Part shown: positions 1-9,160 of the stretch, one piece after another | Position numbering within the stretch: position 1 is the stretch's first letter | How the letters are laid out: each line of letters opens with the position of its first letter | Source of the DNA: Desulfuromonadaceae bacterium | GTDB lineage: Bacteria; Desulfobacterota; Desulfuromonadia; Desulfuromonadales; Syntrophotaleaceae | Direction: 5' to 3' | DNA: 12,007 nucleotides | Assembly: GCA_021107335.1 (NCBI GenBank) | Contig: JAIOSZ010000166.1 | Coordinates: 1 to 12,007, forward strand | The notes under the pieces: model-generated | The model's database searches: none | Seen by the model: only the letters and a program-made list of their open reading frames with translations | What the model was told of the DNA's origin: nothing | Made by a program: the position numbers and the translations under genes

Positions 1-182
1 ATTATGGCGGCGAGCAGGATTCCTCCCCCCAGCCAGTAGATCTGTTTAAGATAGACCGGGAACGCCAGGGTCGACCCGGAAGAGGTGGCGCTGTAGAGGT
101 TAGCGATGCCGATCAAAGCGGTCAGCATGACCAGTAGCAGCAGTGGCCAGTCGAAATGGGTTATCAGGCGGCGATCGAACAT
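1..182 (-). CDS. rodA: RodA, SEDS-family peptidoglycan glycosyltransferase (N-terminal part)
   Basis: Only the first 60 codons lie in the window; the gene continues past the left edge. The reading frame starts at ATG 182-180 with MFDRRLITHFDWPLLLL and has a hydrophobic first transmembrane segment at about residues 13-31, followed by NLYSAT, the usual start of RodA. RodA is known to polymerise lipid II into glycan strands in the elongasome and works as a pair with PBP2. The start codon lies 5 bp after the mrdA stop, and a GGGAG ribosome site sits inside the end of mrdA, so the two are almost certainly co-transcribed. The fragment holds none of the catalytic loops, so the call rests on the N-terminal match and on the gene order. 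Confidence 0.9.
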   Translation of the reverse strand, partial: MFDRRLITHFDWPLLLLVMLTALIGIANLYSATSSGSTLAFPVYLKQIYWLGGGILLAAI

Positions 183-187
183 GGCGA

Positions 188-2035
188 CTATTCTCCCTCG
201 GATGTACTGCTGTCGGGGGGCGGCAGCTTGAAGTAACTTTTGAACATGGTCCTGGCAATGGGCGCTGCGGCACTGCTGCCGTGGCTGCCGTGCTCGACTA
301 CCACCGCCACCGCAATTTCTGGGTTGGAGGCCGGCGCGTAGGCGGTGAACAGGGCATGGTCGCGCAGTCGGTAGGGAATCTCTACATCCTGCTTTCGACG
401 TTTGCGTTGGTGAACAACTTGCGACGTGCCGGTTTTCCCGGCGAAAGGAAGTTCTTTGATGCGGCTCATCCAGGCGGTGCCGTGGGGCTCGTTGACAACT
501 GCCTTCAGGCCCTGACGCAGAGTGTCGAGTTGGGCTTGGTCGAGGTGGGCCTGTTGCATGATTTGTGGTTTAGGCTCCAGCTGAACATTGCCAGCCATGT
601 CTTCGATACGCTTAACCAGATGGGGCCGTAGTACATTGCCGCCGTTGGCAACAGTGGCCATCATAGTGGCTAGTTGTAGCGGAGTGGTGAGGATGTAGCC
701 CTGGCCGATGGAAGCGATCAGGGTTTCGCCTCGGTACCAGCGGTCGTTGAACTTTTGTTGCTTCCATTGTTGGTCGGGTATCAGGCCTTTGCGTTCGCCG
801 GCTAAGCCTAGACCGGTTGGTGCTCCCAGGCCAAGACGGCGGGCCATGGCGGCAATACGATCAATGCCGACCTGTTGACTCACTTCATAAAACCAGACGT
901 CGCAGCTTTCCTTTAGGGCCTTTTTTAAGTCGGTGATGCCGTGACCGCCCTTTTTCCAACAACGAAAGGTGCGATTGCCGACGGTTAATTGACCTTGGCA
1001 ATTGACCTTGGTATGAGCTGTTGTTTGATCGTTTTCCAAGGCCGCTAAAGCGGTGACGATCTTGAAAATCGAGCCGGGGGGATATTGGCCCTTGAGGGCG
1101 CGGTTTTGCAGGGGGTCGAGGTGGTTTTGCAGCAGTTCGACCCATTCTTTGCCGGTGATGCCGCGGGCGAACAGGGAGGGGTCGTAGCCCGGCTTGCTAA
1201 CCATGGCCAGCACCTCGCCGGTATGCACATCAAGAGCCACTGCGGCACCGGCCTGGTCGCCAAAAGCCGCTTCGGTGGCTAGTTGCAGGTCGCGGTTGAT
1301 GGTCAGAGTGACACGATTGCCCGGTATCGGTTCCTGGGTTTTGAGAATGCGCAGTTTTTTCCCCTTAACATCGACTTCTACGCGACGTTCGCCGGGAATG
1401 CCGTTAAGGTAGGGTTCGATAGCCTTTTCCAGGCCATTTTTGCCGACGAAATCGCCGCCGTGATAGATTTGGTAGGGGGCGGTGCGCAGCTCTTCTTCGG
1501 TAATCTCTCCTAGGTAGCCAAACAGATGAGCGGCCGATTTTCCGTAAGGGTAGAAGCGCACCGGACGAACTTCGGTTAGAACTCCGGGCAGTTCGAAAGA
1601 ATGCTCCATGACCTGTTCGAGTGCGCGGCGACTGACATCATCCGCCAGGGGCACCGGGCGGTAGCGGGGAAAGCGTCGTCCGGCAGCCCAGCGTTGCTGT
1701 AGGGTTGCTAAGTCGAGATTGAGGAGTTCAGATAGCCGCGCCAGCAGTTTTTCAGGGTCTTCGACTTCCTGACGCAATGCGGCGATGCGAAATGCGGGCC
1801 GGCTGTCAACCAGCATGTGACCGTCCCGATCGACGATCGGTCCTCGGGGTGCGGCAATGGGGATATAGCGGGTGCGGTTCTTTTCCGACAAAGCCTGGTA
1901 GGTGTCGGTCTGAATGATCTGAAGATACCAGAGGCGCAGAAACAGCAGCACGAAGATCGTTAGGGCCGCCAGGGAGGCGATAATAAATCGTTTTTTCAGG
2001 GCAGGTGAGCCCGACCAGCCGGTGTTAAGGGCCAT
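188..2035 (-). CDS. mrdA: Penicillin-binding protein 2, elongasome transpeptidase
   Basis: A 615-residue class B penicillin-binding protein that cross-links side-wall peptidoglycan in the periplasm with RodA. One membrane anchor lies at about residues 16-40. It is followed by the pedestal/dimerisation region, with RGPIVDRDG at 64-72 and GKNGLEKAIE near 198-207. The transpeptidase domain shows the three active-site motifs: SIFK (Ser322, Lys325), SCD (377-379) and KTGT (534-537). Cys346, Cys359, His365 and Cys378 lie close to the active site, with spacing like the zinc site described in PBP2 of other Gram-negatives, but with Cys in place of the two Asp ligands. The ATG at 2035 lies 16 bp after the mreD stop; the ribosome site is weak (GGAC), which fits translational coupling. 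Length and motifs are normal for PBP2, and the neighbours rule out the division paralogue FtsI. Confidence 0.97.
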   Translation of the reverse strand: MALNTGWSGSPALKKRFIIASLAALTIFVLLFLRLWYLQIIQTDTYQALSEKNRTRYIPIAAPRGPIVDRDGHMLVDSRPAFRIAALRQEVEDPEKLLARLSELLNLDLATLQQRWAAGRRFPRYRPVPLADDVSRRALEQVMEHSFELPGVLTEVRPVRFYPYGKSAAHLFGYLGEITEEELRTAPYQIYHGGDFVGKNGLEKAIEPYLNGIPGERRVEVDVKGKKLRILKTQEPIPGNRVTLTINRDLQLATEAAFGDQAGAAVALDVHTGEVLAMVSKPGYDPSLFARGITGKEWVELLQNHLDPLQNRALKGQYPPGSIFKIVTALAALENDQTTAHTKVNCQGQLTVGNRTFRCWKKGGHGITDLKKALKESCDVWFYEVSQQVGIDRIAAMARRLGLGAPTGLGLAGERKGLIPDQQWKQQKFNDRWYRGETLIASIGQGYILTTPLQLATMMATVANGGNVLRPHLVKRIEDMAGNVQLEPKPQIMQQAHLDQAQLDTLRQGLKAVVNEPHGTAWMSRIKELPFAGKTGTSQVVHQRKRRKQDVEIPYRLRDHALFTAYAPASNPEIAVAVVVEHGSHGSSAAAPIARTMFKSYFKLPPPDSSTSEGE

Positions 2036-2051
2036 AAATAGTGAGTCCGGA

Positions 2052-2561
2052 TTACAGGCGTTTAGCGCTGCGACGCAGTGATTGATGACGGCGCAGCAAC
2101 TGCGGGATAGAAAGTAGCAACCAGGCGCAAATCAGGTTGAGTAGGACTTGTAACGGCAAGGAGCTCAGGATGTTGCGCCAGACTGGCCCGGCATCGGTTA
2201 GAAAACCGAGCAGAAAAATCAACATGGCAGCCTGAAACAGAGTGCCGCAAAGTACCATGAAAAGCATCAGGATTGGGCTGCCGGTATGAAGTCGTTCGGC
2301 CAGCCCGCGCAGAGTCAGGTATAGGACTAGAAAAATTAGGCCATAGAGTCCCAAGCAGCTGCCGGCAAAGCTGTCCTGCAGCAGTCCAAGGGTGTAGGCT
2401 GCCAGGCCGCCGTAAAAGCCCTGCCGATAGAGTCCGAGGTAGATGACCAGAATCAGCAGTAGTTCCGGAGTTAGCCGCAGGGGCAGCAGTGCTGGGGCTA
2501 TGGCGGTTTCGACCAGAATGCCAGCAAGGCCGAGGAAGAAATAGCCGACTACCAGATTCAC
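2052..2561 (-). CDS. mreD: Rod shape-determining protein MreD
   Basis: A 169-residue, very hydrophobic protein with about five to six predicted transmembrane segments and a basic C-terminus (RRHQSLRRSAKRL). This matches MreD, an inner-membrane subunit of the elongasome thought to act with MreC. MreD sequences are poorly conserved, so the call depends largely on size, topology and position between mreC and mrdA. The start is GTG at 2561-2559, overlapping the mreC stop by four bases (GTGA), with GGGGAAA upstream as ribosome site; translation is therefore probably coupled to mreC. It ends 16 bp before mrdA. Confidence 0.93.
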   Translation of the reverse strand: MNLVVGYFFLGLAGILVETAIAPALLPLRLTPELLLILVIYLGLYRQGFYGGLAAYTLGLLQDSFAGSCLGLYGLIFLVLYLTLRGLAERLHTGSPILMLFMVLCGTLFQAAMLIFLLGFLTDAGPVWRNILSSLPLQVLLNLICAWLLLSIPQLLRRHQSLRRSAKRL

Positions 2562-3376
2562 GGTATTTCCCCTAGTAGCACTAATACTTCTTCAAGGCGG
2601 CTGAAGTCAACCTTTGGGATTACGGTGACGGTCTGAAACAGTCCGTACGCTTCCCGTTCGATATCGCTGGCCTGACCGAGGATCAGCCCCTTGGGGAAAG
2701 TGCCACCGGTGCCTGAGGTGACAATGTGGTCGCCGACCGCAATGTCATCACGGCGCAAGGCAAATTCGAGGGTCAGATAGTCGCCCTGGCCGCGGCAAAT
2801 GGCCCTGGTCCGGCTACGCTGTGCCAGGGCCGCCACGCTGGATGAGGCGTCCGTGACCAGCAATACCCGTGATTGTCGGGGGGTGCATTTAACAACCCGG
2901 CCGACAGCCCCTTCGGCCACCACCACAGGTAAACCTTCTCGCAGGCCGTGTTTGCTGCCTTTATCGATGAGTACGGTGCGAAACAGGCTGCTGGCGTCGA
3001 CGGCGATGATCCGCGCTGCCACCCCGGAAAAGCCGCTGGCTTCACGGAAGTCGAGGAGCTTTCGCAGCCTTTTGTTGGCGAGGCGCACCTCCTGCAAGTC
3101 GGTCAATTCACTCTGCAGTCGACGATTCTCAGTCCGGAGTATTTTGTTCTGTTCTTCGGTGTTGATCAACCAGAGGTAGCGACTCCACATTCCGTTTACT
3201 GTGCAACAGGTACTGTCAAAGCTGTACAGCAGCGGTGCCGCGATCTGTAACACAACCTTTTCGAAGAGGGTTGTGTTGCTTTGGTGGCGGAGGTTGGTCG
3301 AATAGAAGAGCAGGGCGGCCAGTACCAGGCCGCCGGCCAATAATCGAACGCGGTATTTGCGAAATAGCTCCAGCAT
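2558..3376 (-). CDS. mreC: Rod shape-determining protein MreC
   Basis: A 272-residue bitopic protein in the usual MreC size range. From the chosen start it has a short cytoplasmic tail (MLELFRKYRVR), one transmembrane segment at about 10-27, a coiled-coil at about 65-107 rich in Glu/Leu/Arg, and then the periplasmic beta-barrel domains containing VDKG-like and SGTGGTFPKGLILG segments. MreC links cytoplasmic MreB to PBP2 and RodA. The frame is also open back to a TTG at 3409, adding 11 residues. That TTG lies directly after the T-run of a terminator hairpin and has no ribosome site, so ATG 3376 was preferred, although its own Shine-Dalgarno is also poor. The stop overlaps the mreD start by four bases. 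The 5' side carries an unusual structured spacer. Confidence 0.94.
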   Translation of the reverse strand: MLELFRKYRVRLLAGGLVLAALLFYSTNLRHQSNTTLFEKVVLQIAAPLLYSFDSTCCTVNGMWSRYLWLINTEEQNKILRTENRRLQSELTDLQEVRLANKRLRKLLDFREASGFSGVAARIIAVDASSLFRTVLIDKGSKHGLREGLPVVVAEGAVGRVVKCTPRQSRVLLVTDASSSVAALAQRSRTRAICRGQGDYLTLEFALRRDDIAVGDHIVTSGTGGTFPKGLILGQASDIEREAYGLFQTVTVIPKVDFSRLEEVLVLLGEIP

Positions 3377-3410
3377 AGCGGTAAAATTCGCAGAAAAAGA
3401 GTCAGCCAAA

Positions 3411-3435
3411 GAAAAAAGAGGGCTTGGCGCCCTCT
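3411..3435 (-). terminator. Intrinsic terminator or attenuator between mreB and mreC
   Basis: Read on the minus strand, a 7-bp perfect stem (AGAGGGC / GCCCTCT) closes a 5-base loop (GCCAA) and runs straight into TTTTTT. This is a textbook rho-independent terminator, located about 35 bases before the preferred mreC start and after mreB. Since mreC-mreD-mrdA-rodA have no clear promoter of their own, it probably works as a partial terminator that sets mreB expression above the downstream genes. That role is inferred. Confidence 0.8.
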
Positions 3436-3602
3436 CCCCTGCTGAAAACCCCCCGAGGGAAATTACTCAGCAAGATCGCGAAATGGTTGAATATCCTCAA
3501 GGCCAACAGGTGCAGCTTTGGGTTGGTCTTTGGCGTTTTTGGTTCCCCCCAAGAGGGCCTTGCAACCCCGAGAACCGACCAACCTGCAAGGGTGCAACGC
3601 GT
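3436..3602 (-). promoter_or_regulatory. Structured spacer RNA between mreB and mreC (candidate switch or small RNA)
   Basis: This non-coding stretch directly after the mreB stop holds several complementary arms on the minus strand. GGTTGGTC (3584-3577) pairs with GACCAACC (3528-3521). Nested inside, GGTTCTC (3576-3570) pairs with GGGAACC (3547-3541). TGCAG (3588-3584) can pair with CTGCA (3515-3511). A further 8-bp stem joins CTTGCTGA (3474-3467) to TCAGCAGG (3445-3438). The 3' arm GCAGGGG (3442-3436) can also pair with CCCTTGC (3592-3586), which would exclude the last hairpin. Together with the adjacent terminator this looks like a leader or small RNA that can fold in alternative ways. No known riboswitch or 6S signature could be confirmed by eye. 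Confidence 0.5.
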
Positions 3603-4718
<1,116 letters not shown>

Positions 4719-4724
4719 TCAGTT

Positions 4725-4753
4725 ACATTACCAGAACAACGAGCTGTTTTCAA
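4725..4753 (-). promoter_or_regulatory. Candidate promoter for the mreB cluster
   Basis: On the minus strand, TTGAAA (4753-4748) is followed after 17 bases by TAATGT (4730-4725), with TGG just before the -10 box (extended -10). Transcription would start near 4718, giving a leader of about 70 bases before mreB. It is a sigma70-like match judged by eye; the -10 box is weak. Confidence 0.4.
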
Positions 4754-4773
4754 GGGGCAAAAGGAGAAAGCAG

Positions 4774-4802
4774 TTGCAATTTTAAGGCCGATTGACTACC
4801 AT
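4774..4802 (+). promoter_or_regulatory. Candidate promoter for the chaperone-purC pair
   Basis: TTGCAA (4774-4779), a 17-base spacer, then TACCAT (4797-4802) resemble a sigma70 promoter, each box matching four of six consensus bases. A start near 4809 would leave a leader of about 45 bases. TTGACT at 4792 is an alternative -35 box but lacks a good -10 partner. Confidence 0.3.
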
Positions 4803-4854
4803 GCTTTTTTTCGTTTGTAGCCTGAAAACATATAGTTAAAAGGAGTCTTTGCCG

Positions 4855-6813
4855 ATGCTGGACTTAATAAGAAGAAAACAGAAATCGGTGGTGGTCAAGA
4901 TTGTGTTCTGGGTCATCATTGCTGCCTTTGTCGGAACTATTTTCCTGGTCTGGGGCCAGGGCGGGCGAGACAGCGGAGCCGATGGCGACGTGGCGGTTAA
5001 AATTAACGGCCAACGGTTGACCTTTGGCGATTTCCGTGGCGTCTATGACAATATGCGACGCCTTTATCAGAATATCTACCGCGAAGGCTTCACCCCCGAG
5101 AGGGAAAAACAACTCGGACTTGAAGGGCAGGCACTGGAGAGTTTGATCAGTCAGACCCTGCTGTTGCAGGATGCGGACGATCGGGACATCAAGGTATCCA
5201 AGAGCGAGTTGGTCGAGGCCATCGCCATGATCCCGGCTTTTCAGGTCGGCGGTGCTTTCAACAAGGAACAATACCTCAAGGTTCTTGAGCATGAGCGTCT
5301 GGACTCGGAGGAGTTTGAAGACAGCCAGCGCCATCAGTTGCTGATCGAAAAGGTCCGACAGCAGATCGAAGGGGCGGCTACGGTTAGTGCCGAAGAGGTA
5401 GCCGAGGAATATCTGCGCCGCAATGAAAAGGTCAACCTGGCTTATGTGCGCTTGGCGCCAGCCCTTTTTGAAAGCAAGGTCAAGGTTAATGACGAGGCGT
5501 TGCAGGGCTATTACGATAATCATCAGGAGCAGTTCCGGGTGGCCGAGACGGTGGCTTTGAACTACCTTAAGTTCGAACCGGCCAGGTATGAAGGGGAGGT
5601 TGATCTCGGTGAGGAAGTGCTGCAGACTTATTACCGGCGTCACCAGGCTCAGTTCGATGTAGCCGAGCAGGTCCAGGCCTCGCACATTCTATTGCGCGTC
5701 GACGCCGATGCGGCGCCGAAGGTCAAGCAGCAGAAGCGCCAATTGGCTGAAAAGCTTCTTTTGCAAATTAAGAACAAAGATAATCAGAACTTCGCCGAAT
5801 TGGCCCGTCGTTATTCGGATGATGCCGGCAGCGCTGCTCAAGGTGGTGCCCTGGGCTTTGTTACCCGTAGCACTATGGTGCCGGCCTTCGAAGAGGTGGT
5901 CTTTTCCCTGCAGCCAGGTCAGCTAAGCGACATTGTCGAGACCAATTTCGGCTACCATATTATTCTCTGCCAGGGCCGTATCGAAGCGGGGGTCAAAGAG
6001 TTGGCTGACGTTCTCGATGAAGTCAAAGCGGGGGTTATCAAGGAACAATCCCGTCAGTTGGCTATGGAAAAAGCTATGGATACCTACAATATTCACCGCA
6101 AGAGTGGTGACCTAGCTGCGGCCGCCGAAGCCAACGGTCTGACCGTGAAGACCTCCTCTGCTTTTGAACGGGGCTCTACGGTACCCGGTGTCGGTAAGGC
6201 GTCGGAACTTAACCAAGCGGCCTTTAAACTCAAGGACAATGAATTGGGCCGACCGGTGCCTCTGGCTACCGCTATCTATCTGCCGGTCCTAAAGGAGCGT
6301 CAACCCAGCCATGTGGCCGAACTGGCGAAAGTGCGGACCGCTGTTGAATCAGCTTATCGCCAGGAGCAGAGTTACCCCTTGGCTCGCCAGGCGGCAGAAA
6401 AGCTGTTGGCCGACGTGCAGGGCGGCAAAACGTTGCTTGCCGCTGCCCGTAAGGCGAAGCAAAAAGTCGAAGAGACCGGTTTCTTCTCCCGCTCTTACGG
6501 TACTTTTGTGCCGCGCATCGGTAGTGCTGCGGGTGTGGCTGCTGTAGCTTTTGATCTCAGCAAAGAAAAGATCACCGCTGACCAGGTTTTCGAGGTGGAC
6601 GGTAAGTCTGTAGTCGTTGCCTTCAAGGCCCGTCAACAGGCCGATATGTCCAAGTTGGATGATGAAAGTCGTGCCGAGTTGGAGAAGGTCCTGCTCGCTC
6701 GCAAAAAAGAAACCCTACTTGAAACCCGTCTTCAAGAACTGCGAAAAGAGGCCGATATCCATATCCATCCGGCCTTGCAAAACTCTCTTAAGGAAGAAGA
6801 TCTGGCATCATGA
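4855..6813 (+). CDS. ppiD: Membrane-anchored SurA/PpiD-like periplasmic chaperone with parvulin domain
   Basis: A 652-residue protein with PpiD architecture (E. coli PpiD is 623 residues). It has a short basic cytoplasmic tail ([10 protein letters not shown]), one transmembrane helix at about 12-34, a SurA-type N-terminal chaperone region at about 45-200, and a parvulin (PpiC) domain at about 273-375. That domain includes ASHILL, the [11 protein letters not shown] helix, GGALGFV and GYHIILC. A second helical chaperone region fills the C-terminal half. PpiD-type proteins are known to help envelope proteins fold as they leave the Sec translocon. Two similar segments precede the parvulin domain (residues 211-239 and 250-280). 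ATG 4855 was chosen because AGGAG lies 9 bases upstream; a TTG at 4849 is too close to it. The stop overlaps purC by four bases. The symbol ppiD is by architecture, not proven orthology. Confidence 0.88.
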   Translation: MLDLIRRKQKSVVVKIVFWVIIAAFVGTIFLVWGQGGRDSGADGDVAVKINGQRLTFGDFRGVYDNMRRLYQNIYREGFTPEREKQLGLEGQALESLISQTLLLQDADDRDIKVSKSELVEAIAMIPAFQVGGAFNKEQYLKVLEHERLDSEEFEDSQRHQLLIEKVRQQIEGAATVSAEEVAEEYLRRNEKVNLAYVRLAPALFESKVKVNDEALQGYYDNHQEQFRVAETVALNYLKFEPARYEGEVDLGEEVLQTYYRRHQAQFDVAEQVQASHILLRVDADAAPKVKQQKRQLAEKLLLQIKNKDNQNFAELARRYSDDAGSAAQGGALGFVTRSTMVPAFEEVVFSLQPGQLSDIVETNFGYHIILCQGRIEAGVKELADVLDEVKAGVIKEQSRQLAMEKAMDTYNIHRKSGDLAAAAEANGLTVKTSSAFERGSTVPGVGKASELNQAAFKLKDNELGRPVPLATAIYLPVLKERQPSHVAELAKVRTAVESAYRQEQSYPLARQAAEKLLADVQGGKTLLAAARKAKQKVEETGFFSRSYGTFVPRIGSAAGVAAVAFDLSKEKITADQVFEVDGKSVVVAFKARQQADMSKLDDESRAELEKVLLARKKETLLETRLQELRKEADIHIHPALQNSLKEEDLAS

Positions 6814-7700
6814 CACCCATCGTATTGCAAAGCGACTGCAGCGATCTGCAGTTAGTCAACCGTGGCAAGGTCCGTGATATTTATGACCTTGGCGAACATC
6901 TGTTGATCGTCACCAGTGACCGTATTTCCGCCTTTGACGTAATCATGAACGAAGGCATTCCCGACAAGGGTTTTGTTCTGACTCAGGTCTCCAAGTTCTG
7001 GTTTGAGCGCATGACCGATATCGTGCCCAATCACCTGGTGGCCACTGAGGTCAACGATTTTCCGGCAGTGACACACAAATACCGGGACCAGCTTGAAGGA
7101 CGCAGTATGCTGGTCAAAAAGGCCTCGCCGCTGCCCATCGAGTGCATCGTTCGCGGTTATATTACCGGCTCCGGCTGGAAGGAATATGGCCGCCAAGGAA
7201 GTGTCTGCGGGATTATCCTGCCCGCCGGTCTGCAGGAGAGCCAGCAGCTTCCAGAGCCGATCTTTACCCCTTCGACCAAAGCGGAACTGGGTGCCCACGA
7301 TGAGAACATCTCCTTTGATAAGGCCTTGGAGTTGTGTGCACCGGGACTGGCCCAGCAGGCCAAGGAAACCAGTTTGGCCATCTATCTGCGGGCAAGGGAA
7401 GAACTGGCTGCCAAGGGTATTATCATCGCCGACACCAAATTCGAATTTGGTCTCTTTGAGGATCGGCTGATCTGGATCGACGAAGCCCTGACTCCCGATT
7501 CATCCCGCTTCTGGCCTGCGGACCAATATTGCCCCGGCGGTTCCCAGCCAAGTTTCGATAAGCAGTTTCTGCGGGATTACCTGGAGACCCTCGATTGGAA
7601 TAAACAGGCTCCGGCGCCCGCCTTGCCGGCAGAGATTGTGCGCAAGACCTCGGAAAAGTATCTCGAGGCTATGGAGCGGATCACTGGCAGCAAGAGCTGA
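6810..7700 (+). CDS. purC: Phosphoribosylaminoimidazole-succinocarboxamide (SAICAR) synthase
   Basis: A 296-residue enzyme of de novo purine synthesis that joins CAIR and aspartate with ATP to give SAICAR in the cytoplasm. Typical motifs are visible: [10 protein letters not shown] at 19-28, [11 protein letters not shown] at 34-44, [16 protein letters not shown] at 111-126, ADTKFEFG at 207-214 and [12 protein letters not shown] at 225-235. It is of the longer form, with an extended C-terminus, compared with the roughly 237-residue E. coli enzyme. The start ATG overlaps the chaperone stop (ATGA), with AAGGAAG inside the end of that gene, so the two are translationally coupled. A strong terminator follows about 30 bp after the stop. 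The convergent purT is also a purine gene, but it has separate transcription signals. Confidence 0.97.
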   Translation: MTPIVLQSDCSDLQLVNRGKVRDIYDLGEHLLIVTSDRISAFDVIMNEGIPDKGFVLTQVSKFWFERMTDIVPNHLVATEVNDFPAVTHKYRDQLEGRSMLVKKASPLPIECIVRGYITGSGWKEYGRQGSVCGIILPAGLQESQQLPEPIFTPSTKAELGAHDENISFDKALELCAPGLAQQAKETSLAIYLRAREELAAKGIIIADTKFEFGLFEDRLIWIDEALTPDSSRFWPADQYCPGGSQPSFDKQFLRDYLETLDWNKQAPAPALPAEIVRKTSEKYLEAMERITGSKS

Positions 7701-7729
7701 CCCGTATTGTTTTCGATTTAGCGATAATA

Positions 7730-7770
7730 GAAAAGGCGCCATTCCAAAGGGAGTGGCGCCTTTTCTTGTT
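7730..7770 (+). terminator. Strong intrinsic terminator after purC
   Basis: Starting at 7730, a stem of about 16 bp is formed by GAAAAGGCGCCATTCC and the matching arm ending at 7765, with a 4-base AAAG loop and only one or two G-T pairs, followed by TTTTCTTGTT. The A-run on the left arm means it can also act on the minus strand, as expected between convergent genes. Confidence 0.88.
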
Positions 7771-7793
7771 GCATATCGAATGAAAGGGTACGG

Positions 7794-7859
7794 TTAAGCA
7801 TCCTCAAACAGGTAGTGTGGGGCGTTGCGCTGCAACTCCAGGTATTCATTGAAAGGGCC
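7794..7859 (-). pseudogene. Coding-like tail beyond purT (possible gene relic)
   Basis: On the minus strand, 21 codons read GPFNEYLELQRNAPHYLFEDA and end in TAA (7796-7794). They have a protein-like composition but no start codon or ribosome site. The frame is the same as that of purT, 44 codons after the purT stop, but the purT terminator lies in between and purT itself is full length. It may be the last remnant of a lost gene, or chance. The family was not recognised. Confidence 0.2.
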
Positions 7860-7893
7860 AAAAAAAACCCCCTGTGATAACGAATCACAGGGG
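7860..7893 (-). terminator. Intrinsic terminator of purT
   Basis: On the minus strand a perfect 10-bp stem, CCCCTGTGAT / ATCACAGGGG, with the 5-base loop TCGTT is followed by G and a run of seven or eight T. It begins 33 bases after the purT stop and is the obvious end of the purT transcript. Confidence 0.92.
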
Positions 7894-7925
7894 ATGATGA
7901 TGCAGGGTAAGGTTCTCTGGAATTT

Positions 7926-9104
7926 TTAGCGGGGCACTACCTTCATCGCAGCTGCGGCCTTCGCGGCCTGCTTGCGAGCCTCTTCAACGTCGTCAGCGAG
8001 GACCAGAGCTACCGCCATGCGCCGGCCGGGGCGGGTGTCGGGCTTGCCGAACACGCGCACCTTGCTGCGGGGTACGGTCAACGCCTCCGCCACGCCGGTG
8101 ATGCCGACATTGTCGGAATGTTCCGTGGCCAGCACTACGTGGGATGCTCCAGGGGAGAGGAGCTCAATCTCCGGTACCGGCAAACCGAGAATCGCGCGTA
8201 CATGCAGTTCGAATTCCGACATGTTTTGGCTGACCATGGTCACCATGCCCGTGTCGTGGGGGCGCGGTGAGATTTCGCTGAAAAAGACCGTGTCGCCTTT
8301 TATGAAGAATTCAACGCCGAAAAGACCGGTGCCACCCAGGGCGTCGGTGACGGCCTTGGCTTGGTTCTGTGCTTCTTTCAAGGCTGCCGGAGTCATGGCC
8401 ATGGGCTGCCAGGATTCCTGGTAGTCGCCGCCTTCCTGTACATGACCGATGGGCGGGCAGTAGCTGGTGCCGTTAGCGTGGCGTACCGTAAGCAGGGTGA
8501 TTTCGTAGTCAAAGGGGATAAATTCCTCGATGATCACCTTGTCGCCGGTGCCCCGTGCTCCGGCTTGAGCATAGGCCCAGGCCTTGTCGATATCGCCCTC
8601 TGCGCGAACCGTGCTCTGGCCCTTGCCGGAGGAACTCATGATCGGCTTGACCACGCAGGGCAGGCCGATTTCCTGTACGCCACTGCGAAACTCTTCAAGG
8701 GTGCTGGCAAATAGGTATTTGGCGGTGAGCAGGCCCAAATCCTCGGCCGCCAGGCGACGAATGCCTTCCCGGTTCATGGTCAGGTTGGTAGCCCGGGCGG
8801 TTGGGATGACGTTGAAGCCTTCCTTCTCGAGTTCGAGCAGGTATTCGGTATTGATCGCCTCAATTTCGGGAACGATGAAGTCCGGTTTTTCCTGGTTGAT
8901 CACTCGGGACAGAGCCTCGCGATCAAGCATGTCGATAACATGGCTGCGATGGGCCACCTGCATGGCTGGTGCATCGGCATAACGGTCGACGGCTATGACT
9001 TCAATGCCGAAGCGCATTGCCTCGATGACCACTTCCTTGCCCAGTTCGCCACTACCGAGCATCAGAATTTTAGTTGCGCCTTGTTTCAGTGGAGTGCCGA
9101 TCAT
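7926..9104 (-). CDS. purT: Formate-dependent phosphoribosylglycinamide formyltransferase PurT
   Basis: A 392-residue ATP-grasp enzyme that makes formyl-GAR from GAR, formate and ATP in de novo purine synthesis, an alternative to folate-dependent PurN. It has the same length as E. coli PurT. The N-terminal nucleotide-fold glycine motif is LGSGELGKE at 16-24. The ATP-binding loop is SSSGKGQS at 157-164. Acidic residues Glu265 and Glu277 (VEFFIKG...[12 protein letters not shown]) match the magnesium ligands of the family. The ATG at 9104 has GGAGGG about 7 bases upstream. The gene is monocistronic, between its own promoter and a strong terminator, and convergent with purC. Use of free formate suits an anaerobe in which formate is available (inference). 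Confidence 0.97.
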   Translation of the reverse strand: MIGTPLKQGATKILMLGSGELGKEVVIEAMRFGIEVIAVDRYADAPAMQVAHRSHVIDMLDREALSRVINQEKPDFIVPEIEAINTEYLLELEKEGFNVIPTARATNLTMNREGIRRLAAEDLGLLTAKYLFASTLEEFRSGVQEIGLPCVVKPIMSSSGKGQSTVRAEGDIDKAWAYAQAGARGTGDKVIIEEFIPFDYEITLLTVRHANGTSYCPPIGHVQEGGDYQESWQPMAMTPAALKEAQNQAKAVTDALGGTGLFGVEFFIKGDTVFFSEISPRPHDTGMVTMVSQNMSEFELHVRAILGLPVPEIELLSPGASHVVLATEHSDNVGITGVAEALTVPRSKVRVFGKPDTRPGRRMAVALVLADDVEEARKQAAKAAAAMKVVPR

Positions 9105-9160
9105 CGTTGTCCCTCCATTAGGGGTGAAATTGCGGTTTCAGGGTATTGTTGAGGTCCCGT

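Noticed and set aside
143..631. Plus-strand open frame of 162 codons opposite mrdA
   Set aside because: It lies entirely antisense to rodA/mrdA, and its Gly/Arg-rich translation shows no family. It is a shadow of the PBP2 gene.
3436..3602. c-di-GMP (GEMM) or cobalamin riboswitch in the mreB-mreC spacer
   Set aside because: The conserved core strings of those classes were not found; only generic stems and the terminator could be supported.
4864..5685. Minus-strand open frame of 273 codons opposite the chaperone gene
   Set aside because: Long, but exactly antisense to a well-supported gene with clear domains; the translation resembles no known family and there is no ribosome site.
7716..7850. 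Minus-strand ATG frame of about 43 codons between purC and purT
   Set aside because: It reads straight through the purC terminator hairpin and has no ribosome site; its length is explained by chance.
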